64,000 bases of DNA. Source: Methylotenera sp. (GTDB lineage Bacteria; Pseudomonadota; Gammaproteobacteria; Burkholderiales; Methylophilaceae). The stretch covers positions 1 through 64,000 of the forward strand of contig NZ_JAUXOY010000012.1 of assembly GCF_030684185.1 (NCBI RefSeq), given 5' to 3'. Shown in pieces: positions 48,803-58,494 of this stretch. The notes beneath the pieces are model-generated. The model saw only the letters and a program-made list of their open reading frames with translations. It had not been told where the DNA came from and did not search any database. The position numbers were made by a program, and so were the translations under genes. How positions within the stretch are numbered: the stretch's first letter is position 1; each line of letters starts with the position of its first letter.

Positions 48803-49152
48803 TTCAAAACATTAAACTTCAATACCTTCGGCTGGGCGCAAGTATCAGTCTCATCGCGCTGATACTATTGTGTTTGGCATGGGAGACCATATTGGCGCCG
48901 CTAAAACCCGGCGGGTCCTTGCTTATGCTGAAAACTGTTCCGCTACTATTACCTTTGTTTGGCATATTGCACGGCAAGCGCTATACCTACCAATGGGCAA
49001 GCATGTTTATTTTGCTTTATTTTACTGAAGGCGTGGTGCGTGCATGGTCTGATGTTGGCCTTTCAGCCAAATTAGCGCTTATAGAGGTTGTACTTAGTGT
49101 CGTGTTTTTTGGTTGTGCTATTTATTTTGCAAAATTTACCCGAGCAAAATAA
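48799..49152 (+). CDS. DUF2069 membrane protein
   Basis: The 117-residue inner-membrane protein has four predicted helices (about 13-30, 45-60, 66-83, 92-112). Segments LGASISLIALILLCLAWE and VVRAWSDVG fit the DUF2069 family. Function is unknown. The ATG overlaps the HugZ-like stop (ATGA), so it closes the NYN-wrbA-hugZ operon. Confidence 0.82.
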   Translation: MIQNIKLQYLRLGASISLIALILLCLAWETILAPLKPGGSLLMLKTVPLLLPLFGILHGKRYTYQWASMFILLYFTEGVVRAWSDVGLSAKLALIEVVLSVVFFGCAIYFAKFTRAK

Positions 49153-49180
49153 CTATGCTAAGAATAACTAGGCTAAGAAA

Positions 49181-50548
49181 TTACGGAAACAATTTACCCG
49201 GATTCAAAATATTATTCGGATCAAACGTCAATTTAACAGCCTTCATCAGATTGATAGTCGTCTCATCAATCTCACGTGAAATAAATGGGCGTTTTGCCAT
49301 ACCAACGCCGTGTTCGCCTGACAGCGTGCCTTGCAGTGATAACACCAGACTGAACACTTCGTCCAGGCACTCATAAGCACGCTTCATCTCATCGGAATTT
49401 TCTGGATTCACCAATAAATTCACATGAATATTACCATTGCCCGCATGGCCGAAATTCACATTGGATATTTGATATTGCGCAGCCAGCTTTTCCAACCCTG
49501 TCAGCAATTCTGGCAAGTGTGAAACAGGCACAGCAATGTCTTCATTGATTTTTTTCGGGGCAATATCTTTGAGCAAAGGTGACAATGCCTTACGTGCCGC
49601 CCACAGCGCTTTGGTATCTTCAGCTGGTTTTGCCTCAATTAAGCCTTCCACTTGGCAGGCTTGCAAAATAGCTTGGGTCGCTTCAATGATTTCCTGCTGT
49701 GCGCCATCCACTTCTATCATCAAATAAGCACGGGCATTCTCAGGCAACAGGTTTTTATGGCGGCCTCGAATAAGATTAAGCGCACCGTTATCCAAAAACT
49801 CTAATGCGCTCGGCGTATAAGGCTGTGCCATAATCGCGGCGATTGCTTTTGCACAACTAAAAGTATCTATAAATTCTGCTGTTATGCCGCCTGTGTGTTT
49901 AGGCAAAGGCGTGAGTTTAAGTGTAGCTTCCACAATGACTGCCAGCGTGCCTTCAGAGCCAACCAACAATCTGGTTAAATCATAGCCAACCACGCCCTTG
50001 CTGGTGTAACAGCCTGTTTTGATAATATCGCCATTGCCAGTGACTGCTTTTAAGCCCAGTACATGGTCGCGCGCAACGCCGTACTTCACGGCATGTGGCC
50101 CTGCCGCACAAGTGGCAAGGTTGCCCCCTATACTGCAATACGCTGCGCTTGACGGGTCTGGCGGCCAAAAGAAACCAACCCCTTTTATGGCATCTTGCAA
50201 CTCTTGATTCAACACACCAGGTTCGATAATCGCCATGCGGTTGTCTGGGTCTACGCTGATAATTTTGTTCATGCGCTCAAGTGAAAGTGCCACTCCACCA
50301 GCTTCCGGCACACTACCACCCGCTGTGCCAGTACCGCGCCCACGCGGCACGACAGGCACTTTATGTGCATTGCAAAGCTTGATGACAGCCTGAACTTCTT
50401 CAACATTGAGCGGAAAAACCACGGCAATCGGCGCATGAAAAATGCGCGAATTATCGTAAGCGTAGGCATAGCAATCAACAGGGTCGGTGTAGACCCTGTC
50501 AGCAGGTAAAACCTGCGCCAGTTTTGCAAGAAAATCAGGGCTGGACAT
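49181..50548 (-). CDS. FAD-linked 2-hydroxyacid dehydrogenase (GlcD/D-lactate type)
   Basis: Flavoprotein of 455 residues that oxidises a D-2-hydroxyacid, most likely glycolate or D-lactate. The N-terminal FAD domain has VVPRGRGTGTAGGSVP and SIGGNLATCAAGPHAVKYG. The C-terminal FAD-oxidase domain has NFGHAGNGNIHVNLL and LSGEHGVGMAKRPF. No GlcE/GlcF subunits lie nearby. It follows lpdA by nine bases on the same strand. Glycolate oxidation would make glyoxylate, which is also the co-product of the mch/lyase route; this link is speculative. Confidence 0.86.
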   Translation of the reverse strand: MSSPDFLAKLAQVLPADRVYTDPVDCYAYAYDNSRIFHAPIAVVFPLNVEEVQAVIKLCNAHKVPVVPRGRGTGTAGGSVPEAGGVALSLERMNKIISVDPDNRMAIIEPGVLNQELQDAIKGVGFFWPPDPSSAAYCSIGGNLATCAAGPHAVKYGVARDHVLGLKAVTGNGDIIKTGCYTSKGVVGYDLTRLLVGSEGTLAVIVEATLKLTPLPKHTGGITAEFIDTFSCAKAIAAIMAQPYTPSALEFLDNGALNLIRGRHKNLLPENARAYLMIEVDGAQQEIIEATQAILQACQVEGLIEAKPAEDTKALWAARKALSPLLKDIAPKKINEDIAVPVSHLPELLTGLEKLAAQYQISNVNFGHAGNGNIHVNLLVNPENSDEMKRAYECLDEVFSLVLSLQGTLSGEHGVGMAKRPFISREIDETTINLMKAVKLTFDPNNILNPGKLFP

Positions 50549-50557
50549 TAAGTTCTG

Positions 50558-52357
50558 CTATCTTTTTTTGATGTAGAGGTCAGTAATCGTGCCCTCTTTC
50601 ATCTCTGCCGCGAAGCAGACGGTTTCAGACAAAGTTGGATGGGCATGAATAGTCAGGCCTAAATCATGCGCATCTGCGCCCATTTCTATGGCTAGTACAG
50701 CTTCTGCCAGTAACTCGCCAGCGTTCACACCAACGATACCTGCGCCGATGATACGGTGAGTGTGTTTATCGAATATCAGTTTAGTTGAACCCTCAGTACG
50801 CGCGATAGAGAGCGCGCGGCCACTAGCGGCCCAAGGGAATGAAGCTTTTTCAATCTCAATACCTTTGGCTTTTGCTTCTATTTCAGTCACGCCTACCCAC
50901 GCCACTTCCGGGTCGGTATAAGCGACTGACGGAATGACTGAAGCCACGAATTCAACCTTCTCGCCAGCAATCACTTCTGCAGCAACCTTACCTTCATGCG
51001 TAGCTTTGTGTGCCAACATAGGCTGACCAACAATATCGCCAATCGCAAAAATATGCGAAATCGTATTTCCATTGTTATCACGGGTGCGCATTTGTTTATC
51101 TACTGCAATAAAACCGTAATCATCTACTGCCACACCGGCATGTTCAGCACCGATATTTTTACCGTTAGGACGGCGACCGATAGACACCAATACGCGGTCG
51201 TAAACTTCTACACCTTTAGGGGCATCTGCATTACCATTGACACCTTCAAACGTTACATGAATACCATCATTTTTGGCATCCATTTTTGCGACTTTTGTGT
51301 TAAGCATGATGCTTTCAAAACGTTTTTCCATGCGTTTTTGTAGTGGGCGCACCAAATCACGGTCACAGCCTTGGATTAAGCCATCTGTAAACTCAACTAC
51401 ACTGACTTTGGTGCCCAGCGCATCATATACCGTACCCATTTCTAAGCCGATAATACCGCCGCCGATGACCAACATACGTTTTGGTACATCTGCTAATGCT
51501 AACGCACCAGTAGAATCCATAATGCGCTCATCTTCAACTGCACCTGGAAATTTAGTAGCTTGTGAGCCTGCCGCAATAATCGCATTGTCAAAAGAAACCG
51601 TCGTCACCTTACCATCAGCCGCAGTAATGGCTATTTGATTTGGGCCAGTAAATTTACCTACACCCTGCACCGTGGTAACTTGGCGTTGTTTTGCCATTGC
51701 AGCCAAACCGCCAGTGAGTTTGCCAACGACATCATTGGCTTTCCAGTTACGCAGTTGGTCTAAATCAACTGTTGGCGCACCAAAGCTCACGCCATGATGT
51801 GCAGTTTCTTCTGCCTCGGTAATCACTTTTGCGGTATGTAGCAAAGCTTTAGAAGGGATGCAGCCTACGTTTAAACAAACGCCACCAAGTGTTGAATAAC
51901 GCTCAATCAGCACAACTTTTTTACCCAAATCCGCAGCGCGGAATGCGGCTGTGTAACCACCAGGACCTGAACCTAAAACGACGACTTCTGCATGTAAATC
52001 TGCAGTGCCTGTAACTGCTGGAGTAGCAACAGCTGCGGCGACTGGCTTTACTTCAGCAGGCGCGGGTGTAGTATTCTCTGCAACCACTTCTTTCTTATGC
52101 GAGGCTTCAGCATTTGCTTCAGCCAGAACCATTAATATCAAACTATCTTTAGCGACTTTATCGCCCACCTTTACTTTTAATTCTTTAACGACACCCGCGA
52201 TTGAAGAAGGAATATCCATCGATGCTTTATCAGATTCCACAGTAATCAATGAATCCTCTTTGGCAATCACATCGCCAACTTTCACTAACACTTCAATCAC
52301 ATCCACGCTGTCAAAGTTGCCGATATCCGGCACTAATACTTCTACTAAATTGCTCAT
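50558..52357 (-). CDS. lpdA: Dihydrolipoyl dehydrogenase with N-terminal lipoyl domain
   Basis: E3 subunit of the pyruvate dehydrogenase complex. The 599 residues include a lipoyl domain (about 1-85; Lys in TVESDKASMDIP), an Ala/Pro/Val linker (about 85-120), then the flavoprotein (GSGPGGYTAAFRAADLG; redox pair CLNVGC; C-terminal HAHPTLSE). The lipoyl domain is nearly identical to that of AceF here. In many betaproteobacteria lpdA follows aceF directly; here about 9.6 kb separates them. Confidence 0.95.
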   Translation of the reverse strand: MSNLVEVLVPDIGNFDSVDVIEVLVKVGDVIAKEDSLITVESDKASMDIPSSIAGVVKELKVKVGDKVAKDSLILMVLAEANAEASHKKEVVAENTTPAPAEVKPVAAAVATPAVTGTADLHAEVVVLGSGPGGYTAAFRAADLGKKVVLIERYSTLGGVCLNVGCIPSKALLHTAKVITEAEETAHHGVSFGAPTVDLDQLRNWKANDVVGKLTGGLAAMAKQRQVTTVQGVGKFTGPNQIAITAADGKVTTVSFDNAIIAAGSQATKFPGAVEDERIMDSTGALALADVPKRMLVIGGGIIGLEMGTVYDALGTKVSVVEFTDGLIQGCDRDLVRPLQKRMEKRFESIMLNTKVAKMDAKNDGIHVTFEGVNGNADAPKGVEVYDRVLVSIGRRPNGKNIGAEHAGVAVDDYGFIAVDKQMRTRDNNGNTISHIFAIGDIVGQPMLAHKATHEGKVAAEVIAGEKVEFVASVIPSVAYTDPEVAWVGVTEIEAKAKGIEIEKASFPWAASGRALSIARTEGSTKLIFDKHTHRIIGAGIVGVNAGELLAEAVLAIEMGADAHDLGLTIHAHPTLSETVCFAAEMKEGTITDLYIKKR

Positions 52358-52512
52358 GCTAACCCTTTGTTAAAACTTTAATAATTCAATGTGATTTTAT
52401 CACCAAACTTTGCTTTTAGCCCTGCCAAAATGGTTAATCAGTAGTATGATTTATGCACTAAAAAATAAAGCCTCACGACTGATATGGCTTTTCAAAAAAA
52501 TAAGGATTTTTC

Positions 52513-55500
52513 ATGTCATTCCTGCATTCAGGCTTACAGTTCACCAAAATGATTTTTGTTCATTTATGGCAAATATTAAGTACTGTACTTAGCTTTTTCT
52601 TCGGTTCCGTTGAGTACAAAGCGCCATCTTGGGTGAAATGGTGCGGTGGCAAGCTCTGCAACTTACGTGCTGCCATTGCACAAAATCCAGTCAAAATCTT
52701 AGGTGTGATTGCTTTGTTAGCGGCATTGCTTGCAGGTAGCTGGCAAGGCTGGGCATGGTATAAGGCAATGCCTCAGCCAGTTACCGTAAAAGTCACCGTC
52801 ACCGCGCCAACAAGAACGGAAATTGAATACAACCTACCTCCAAACCCGCTGACAATAAGCTTTGATAGTTCTGTGGCACCGATTGAGCATGTTGGTAAAA
52901 CCGTGACCGCAGGCCTTACAGTAATGCCAAAAATCGAAGGTGTATGGAAATGGCGTACTGAGAATGAGTTATCGTTTCAGCCAAAAGCCGATTGGCCTGT
53001 AGGCACGCAATATAAAGTAAGCTTAAATGCAAAAGCGTTTACGTCAAAAACTTTATTGGATAAATGGGATGTGGAATTTACTTCGCCCTTATTTATCGCA
53101 GGCATAGTGAATAGCGAGTTTTATCAAGACCCAATCAATGCTGCGATGAAAAAAGTAGTGGTGAACCTGAACTTTAGCCACCCTGTTGATGCGGTAAAGT
53201 TAGAAAAAAGCATTACCCTTAAAATGCGAACCAGAAAAACCAGCTTGTTAAGCTTTGGGTCAGACACTATTCCATTTGTCGTGAGTTACGACAAGTTAAA
53301 ACTTAACGCTTATATCCACTCCGCGCCACTCTCTATTCCTAAAGACGATAGCGTGCTGAAAGTGACCATCAATAAAGGCTTGAAGGCAGTTAATGGCGGC
53401 AAGCCTTTTGATACCGCCTTAACACAAAGCGTTAACGTGCCCGGCCTTTATAGCCTGCTGATTAACGAAGTCAGCCCGATTGTGGTTTCTAATGATCAAA
53501 ATGAGCCTGAGCAGATTTTATTACTCAACGCTTCTGCTACTGTCAATGAAAAAGAAATGGCAAGCCATATTAAAGCTTGGGTACTGCCGCGTAATAAACT
53601 GGTGAGTACCGCTGAAGAATTGAAGCATCCATATGTATGGGGTAACAATAAAGAAATTACTGCAGCGTTATTGGCAGCCAGCAAACCACTCACATTAGTA
53701 GCGACTCCTGCCGAGCGTGAAAATGTTGAATCACATTCATTTAAATACAAAGCCCCTGTAGGCAGTTACATTTATGTGCAAATTGAGAAAGGCTTAAAAT
53801 CATTTGGTGGCTATCAATTAGGCGCAGTTAATCAGCACATATTGCAAGTGCCGCCTTTTCCTGCTGAAGTAAAAATTCTAAGCCAAGGGTCATTATTGGC
53901 ATTAAGCGGCGAACGTAAAGTGGCGGTATTAGCGCGTGATTTACCTGGAATTAAAATGGAGATTGGCCGTATTCTACCAGGCCAGTTGCAGCACTTGGTC
54001 ACACAAAGCAATGGTACTTTTAACAGCCCTTCATTCAATTACTATATTGATGGAGACAACTTAACTGAGCGTTTTGAGAAAAATATTCCACTAAACCTTG
54101 AGTCTGGTAAAGCGCATTATGAGGCACTTGATTTAACTGAGTACTTAAGTCAGGGTGAAGTAAAACGCGGTGTATTCTTGCTCACAGTGCGCGGCTACAA
54201 GCCGACTAAAGAAGCATCTGGCGATAACACAGAAGATGAACAAACCAGCCATGACAATAACCCCTCAACTCCATACCCAGAGGAGTTTGTTGATAAACGC
54301 CTTATACTGGTGACGGATTTAGGCTTGATTGCTAAAAAAGAGTTAGATGGCTCACAAGTGGTCTATGTGCAATCAATTCATACCGGCTTACCTGTGGCTG
54401 GTGCTACGGTTGAAGTCATCGCCAAAAATGGTCAGGCGATTTTCAGCCACACTACCGATGCTAATGGACGCGTAAGTTTTACCAAGTTAGATGGCTTGCA
54501 ACGCGAGCGTGCGCCGATTATGTACATTGTGAAAAAAGCTGGCGACTTAAGCTTTTTACCTATTAACCGTTATGACAGAAACCTGGATTACTCACGTTTT
54601 GATGTCGGCGGTGTGGCTAATGCTGCAACTTCAGACAGCTTAAATGCTTACTTATTCTCAGACCGTGGTATCTATCGTCCTGGCGATACCATGCATATCG
54701 GTATGATTGTTAAAACAGCCACTTGGGCAAAGGCTTTGGATGGCCTGCCACTAGAGGCGGAAGTATTAGATGCGCGTGGCTTAACGGTAAAAAAACAAAC
54801 GGTCAGATTAGGCGCAGGCGGCTTTAACGAACTGGAATATAAAACTTTGGAAACCGCGCCGACTGGCAGCTACACCATTAACTTATATTCAGTAAAAGAC
54901 AATAATGCATATCAGCAATTAGGCTCGGTCACGGTAAAGGTCCAGGAATTCTTACCAGACCGCATGAAAGTTAAAGCCTTATTCGCGAAAGATGCTACGC
55001 TTTACCCGGAAAATACTGAAGGCTGGCTCAACCCCAAAGATTTAAAAGCTAATATCAATGTGCAAAACCTGTTTGGCACACCTGCTGAAAACAGGCGTGT
55101 GACAGCAACGCTGACGCTTAGCCCTGCCTACCCTGCGTTTAGTCAATATAAAGACTTTGCATTCTATGACCCGCTACGTGCTAAAGAAGGCTATAGCGAG
55201 AAGCTAAGCGATGCCACAAGCAATGTACAGGGAGTTGCCGAGTTTGCACTTGGTTTGGAAAAATACACTAAAGCGACCTACAGACTTAACATTGTTGCAC
55301 AGGCGTATGAAGCTGGCGGCGGACGCAGCGTTTCTGCAGAAGCTGCGACATTAATCTCTGAACAGCCTTATTTAATCGGCTTTAAAGCTGATGGGGATTT
55401 GAATTATGTAAGCAAAGCCAGTAAACGCAACGTCAACTTGATTGCAGTGAACTCCATCCTGCGAAAAGTTGCTACTGAGGACTTGAGCTTGAATTTAATC

Positions 55501-58482
55501 GAGCGCAAATATGTATCAGTACTGACTAAACAAGGTAGCGGTACGTTTAAATATGAATCTCGCAAAAAAGAAGTGCTGGTTAAAGCATCGCCCTATACCA
55601 TCAATTCGTCTGGTAATATCTTGACGCTTGCAACTGAAATACCGGGTGATTTTGCTTATGTGCTTAAAAATAAAGATGGTTTAGAGCTTAATCGCGTGGA
55701 ATATAGCGTGGCAGGCTTGGGTAATGTGAGCCGCTCACTGGAGCGCAATGCAGAGTTGCAACTGGTGCTGGATAAAAAAGACTATGTTCCAGGTGAAGAA
55801 ATTAGCGTGAGCATACGTGCGCCATACGTGGGTGCAGGGCTCATTACCATCGAGCGTGATAAAGTCTATGCACAGCATTGGTTTAAGGTAGACACACAAG
55901 CTTCCGTACAGAAAATCACATTGCCTGCAGATTTTGAAGGTAATGGCTATGTGAGCGTACAGTTTGTAAGAGACCCAAGCTCCGACGAAATTTTCACCAG
56001 CCCGTTATCTTACGGTGTAGTGCCGTTTGCCACCAGTCTGGCGCAACGTACAAATATACTGAAACTCACGGCACCCGCTTTAATTAAACCTGGCCAAGTG
56101 CTTAAAATGAAGCTAGAAGCCGCTAAACCAGGTCGTGCTGTAATCTTCGCAGTGGATGAAGGCATATTGCAAGTAGCGCGGTATCAAAACCCTGATGCGC
56201 TTGGTTTCTTCTTTCAGAAACGCCAGCTAGAAGTTTCAACCTCGCAGATTCTGGATTTAATCCTGCCTGAATTCAAAAAAATAATGGCCGCAACCGCGCC
56301 GGGCGGTGATGCTGACGGTGCATTAGGCAAACACTTAAACCCGTTCAAACGCAAAACCGACAAACCAGCGGTCTATTGGTCTGGCATTGTGGATGTCACG
56401 GGAAGCAAAACGTTTGAATACACCGTACCAGAAACATTTAACGGCAAAATGCGCCTAATTGCAGTGATGGTGAATGATGTCAGCATCGGCATGACTACTG
56501 GTGATGCAATTGTGCGCGGTGACTTTGTATTATCACCCAATGCACCGCTGACGGTAACACCAGGTGATACATTTGATGTAAGCGTAGGTGTAGCCAATAA
56601 CGTGCAAGGCTCGGGCAAGGATGCTGCAGTCACGCTTAATCTGGCAGCCTCACCCACGTTCGAGTTAGTCGGCACAGCTAAACAAGTCCTTAAAATTAGC
56701 GAAATGCGCGAAGGTACTGCGCTTTACAAGCTTAAAGTCAAAGATGGCGCAGCCGCCAAATTAGGCTCAGCTCGACTAGAGTTTGTCGCCAGTATCGGTG
56801 CCAAATCCGCAAAATTAGGTACCGAAATTAGCGTACGCCCAGCCACACCGCATTTAACCTTGATGCAAACAGGCAGCTTTAAGGGTGACACTCAAGTGAC
56901 AGTAAAACGCAATCTATTTGCAGAATATCGCGTTACCCAAGCCAGCGTTTCACCATTGCCTTTAGTAGCGGCTGGTGGCTTGCTTGATTACTTAAGTAAT
57001 TATGAGCATAGCTGCACTGAACAGTTAGTCAGCCAGGTATTTCCGCTTGTGGTGCTAAAAAAACGTCCTGAATTACTCACCAGCATCAGTAAAAGCAAAA
57101 ATGCTAACGTTGAAAATGCCTTAAGCGTATTACGTTCACGCCAAAATGCTGAAGGTGGTTTTGGTTTATGGGACGCCAGTGTAAGTGCCGACGAGTTTGC
57201 CAGCGTGTACGCAGTACACATGTTGCTTGAGGCACGCGACCACGCAAATGCTGGCGAAGCCATCCCTGCGGATATGCTCAAAAAAGGCTTGGATTACCTG
57301 CAAAGATTAGCTGCCAGCCCTGCTAACAGCTTAAATGATGCCCGCGTGCGTGCCTATGCCACCTACTTACTTACTCGCGAAGGCATAATTACCACACCAT
57401 TATTAGCTAATTTACGCAGCACGCTGGACGCTAAAACTTTAACGGATGCTAGTTTTAAAGAATGGCGTTCAGATTTAACTGCCGCCTATCTTGCAGCAAG
57501 CTACCAGTTGCTACAGCAACATGCAGTGGCAAATGAACTGATTGCAAAACCAATCAATCTGCTTGGTGCCAGCAACCAAAAAGCCATCTATGGGCATTAT
57601 TACGATGATGTCGTGCGAAACGCACAAACGCTGTATCTGGTTTCACGTCACTTTCCTGACCGTGTAAAAGACATTTCAGCCACAGGCTTAAGTAACATTA
57701 TGCAGCCGATTTCTGCCGGACGATTTAACACATTATCTTCGTCTTATGCACTATTAGGCTTTGATGCTTATGCAAACGTCTCTGGCAAAAAAGTAGTAGG
57801 CGAAATGGGCATTAGCGCCATAGATAAGCAAGGTAAAGTCACGGTACTTACATTGCCAGAAAACATAGCTCCGCTAGTTAACTTCGCACCAGATACTACT
57901 CGCTTGAAACTGCAAGGGCCAAGCAGTTTACCGTTATTCTACGCGGTAACAGAATCTGGTTTTGACGTAAAAGCACCAACAACTGCTTTGAAGCAAGGCA
58001 TTGAAATCATTCGTGAATATACCGACGATAAAGGTGCTGCGCTTAAATCAATTACGATGGGTGATGAAATCACCGTACGTATCAAAATACGTGCAATTGA
58101 CGGCAATATCGACGATGTAGCTATTGTTGATTTATTGCCAGGTGGTTTTGAGCCAGTGCTGCAGGCTGAAGCAAGCGTTACCGAAACCTCTATTCATGAA
58201 GGATATGAAGATGGTGAAAGTTACGCGGCCGAAGCCTCTAGCTGGACTAGCCCATTAGGCATAGGTGGCGGTTGGCAACCAACGTACGCCGATATTCGTG
58301 AAGATCGCGTGGTGTTCTACGGCGCGGTAACGAATACCATTACCGAATTCACCTACAAAATCAAAGCAACCAATAGCGGTCAATTTGTAGTGCCCCCAGC
58401 CTATGCAGAATCTATGTATAACCGCTTGTTACAAGCGCGGTCATTGCCAGCAAGCATAGCAGTGGAGCGCCCTGGCAAGTAA
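52513..58482 (+). CDS. Bacterial alpha-2-macroglobulin (YfhM-like)
   Basis: Large protease-trapping protein of 1989 residues thought to protect the cell envelope. The N-terminus has two hydrophobic segments (about 14-32 and 62-80, KILGVIALLAALLAGSW) and no lipobox, so it is probably TM-anchored. MG-type beta domains and an Ig-like bait region follow (SVKDNNAYQQLGSVTVKV). The thioester motif SCTEQL has Cys1501, so covalent trapping is possible. A complement-like helical domain follows (AEGGFGLWDASVSADEFAS), then a receptor-like domain. AAGGA precedes ATG 52513. It is followed by pbpC, a widely conserved pair. Confidence 0.93.
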   Translation: MSFLHSGLQFTKMIFVHLWQILSTVLSFFFGSVEYKAPSWVKWCGGKLCNLRAAIAQNPVKILGVIALLAALLAGSWQGWAWYKAMPQPVTVKVTVTAPTRTEIEYNLPPNPLTISFDSSVAPIEHVGKTVTAGLTVMPKIEGVWKWRTENELSFQPKADWPVGTQYKVSLNAKAFTSKTLLDKWDVEFTSPLFIAGIVNSEFYQDPINAAMKKVVVNLNFSHPVDAVKLEKSITLKMRTRKTSLLSFGSDTIPFVVSYDKLKLNAYIHSAPLSIPKDDSVLKVTINKGLKAVNGGKPFDTALTQSVNVPGLYSLLINEVSPIVVSNDQNEPEQILLLNASATVNEKEMASHIKAWVLPRNKLVSTAEELKHPYVWGNNKEITAALLAASKPLTLVATPAERENVESHSFKYKAPVGSYIYVQIEKGLKSFGGYQLGAVNQHILQVPPFPAEVKILSQGSLLALSGERKVAVLARDLPGIKMEIGRILPGQLQHLVTQSNGTFNSPSFNYYIDGDNLTERFEKNIPLNLESGKAHYEALDLTEYLSQGEVKRGVFLLTVRGYKPTKEASGDNTEDEQTSHDNNPSTPYPEEFVDKRLILVTDLGLIAKKELDGSQVVYVQSIHTGLPVAGATVEVIAKNGQAIFSHTTDANGRVSFTKLDGLQRERAPIMYIVKKAGDLSFLPINRYDRNLDYSRFDVGGVANAATSDSLNAYLFSDRGIYRPGDTMHIGMIVKTATWAKALDGLPLEAEVLDARGLTVKKQTVRLGAGGFNELEYKTLETAPTGSYTINLYSVKDNNAYQQLGSVTVKVQEFLPDRMKVKALFAKDATLYPENTEGWLNPKDLKANINVQNLFGTPAENRRVTATLTLSPAYPAFSQYKDFAFYDPLRAKEGYSEKLSDATSNVQGVAEFALGLEKYTKATYRLNIVAQAYEAGGGRSVSAEAATLISEQPYLIGFKADGDLNYVSKASKRNVNLIAVNSILRKVATEDLSLNLIERKYVSVLTKQGSGTFKYESRKKEVLVKASPYTINSSGNILTLATEIPGDFAYVLKNKDGLELNRVEYSVAGLGNVSRSLERNAELQLVLDKKDYVPGEEISVSIRAPYVGAGLITIERDKVYAQHWFKVDTQASVQKITLPADFEGNGYVSVQFVRDPSSDEIFTSPLSYGVVPFATSLAQRTNILKLTAPALIKPGQVLKMKLEAAKPGRAVIFAVDEGILQVARYQNPDALGFFFQKRQLEVSTSQILDLILPEFKKIMAATAPGGDADGALGKHLNPFKRKTDKPAVYWSGIVDVTGSKTFEYTVPETFNGKMRLIAVMVNDVSIGMTTGDAIVRGDFVLSPNAPLTVTPGDTFDVSVGVANNVQGSGKDAAVTLNLAASPTFELVGTAKQVLKISEMREGTALYKLKVKDGAAAKLGSARLEFVASIGAKSAKLGTEISVRPATPHLTLMQTGSFKGDTQVTVKRNLFAEYRVTQASVSPLPLVAAGGLLDYLSNYEHSCTEQLVSQVFPLVVLKKRPELLTSISKSKNANVENALSVLRSRQNAEGGFGLWDASVSADEFASVYAVHMLLEARDHANAGEAIPADMLKKGLDYLQRLAASPANSLNDARVRAYATYLLTREGIITTPLLANLRSTLDAKTLTDASFKEWRSDLTAAYLAASYQLLQQHAVANELIAKPINLLGASNQKAIYGHYYDDVVRNAQTLYLVSRHFPDRVKDISATGLSNIMQPISAGRFNTLSSSYALLGFDAYANVSGKKVVGEMGISAIDKQGKVTVLTLPENIAPLVNFAPDTTRLKLQGPSSLPLFYAVTESGFDVKAPTTALKQGIEIIREYTDDKGAALKSITMGDEITVRIKIRAIDGNIDDVAIVDLLPGGFEPVLQAEASVTETSIHEGYEDGESYAAEASSWTSPLGIGGGWQPTYADIREDRVVFYGAVTNTITEFTYKIKATNSGQFVVPPAYAESMYNRLLQARSLPASIAVERPGK

Positions 58483-58494
58483 TTGATAAAATTT

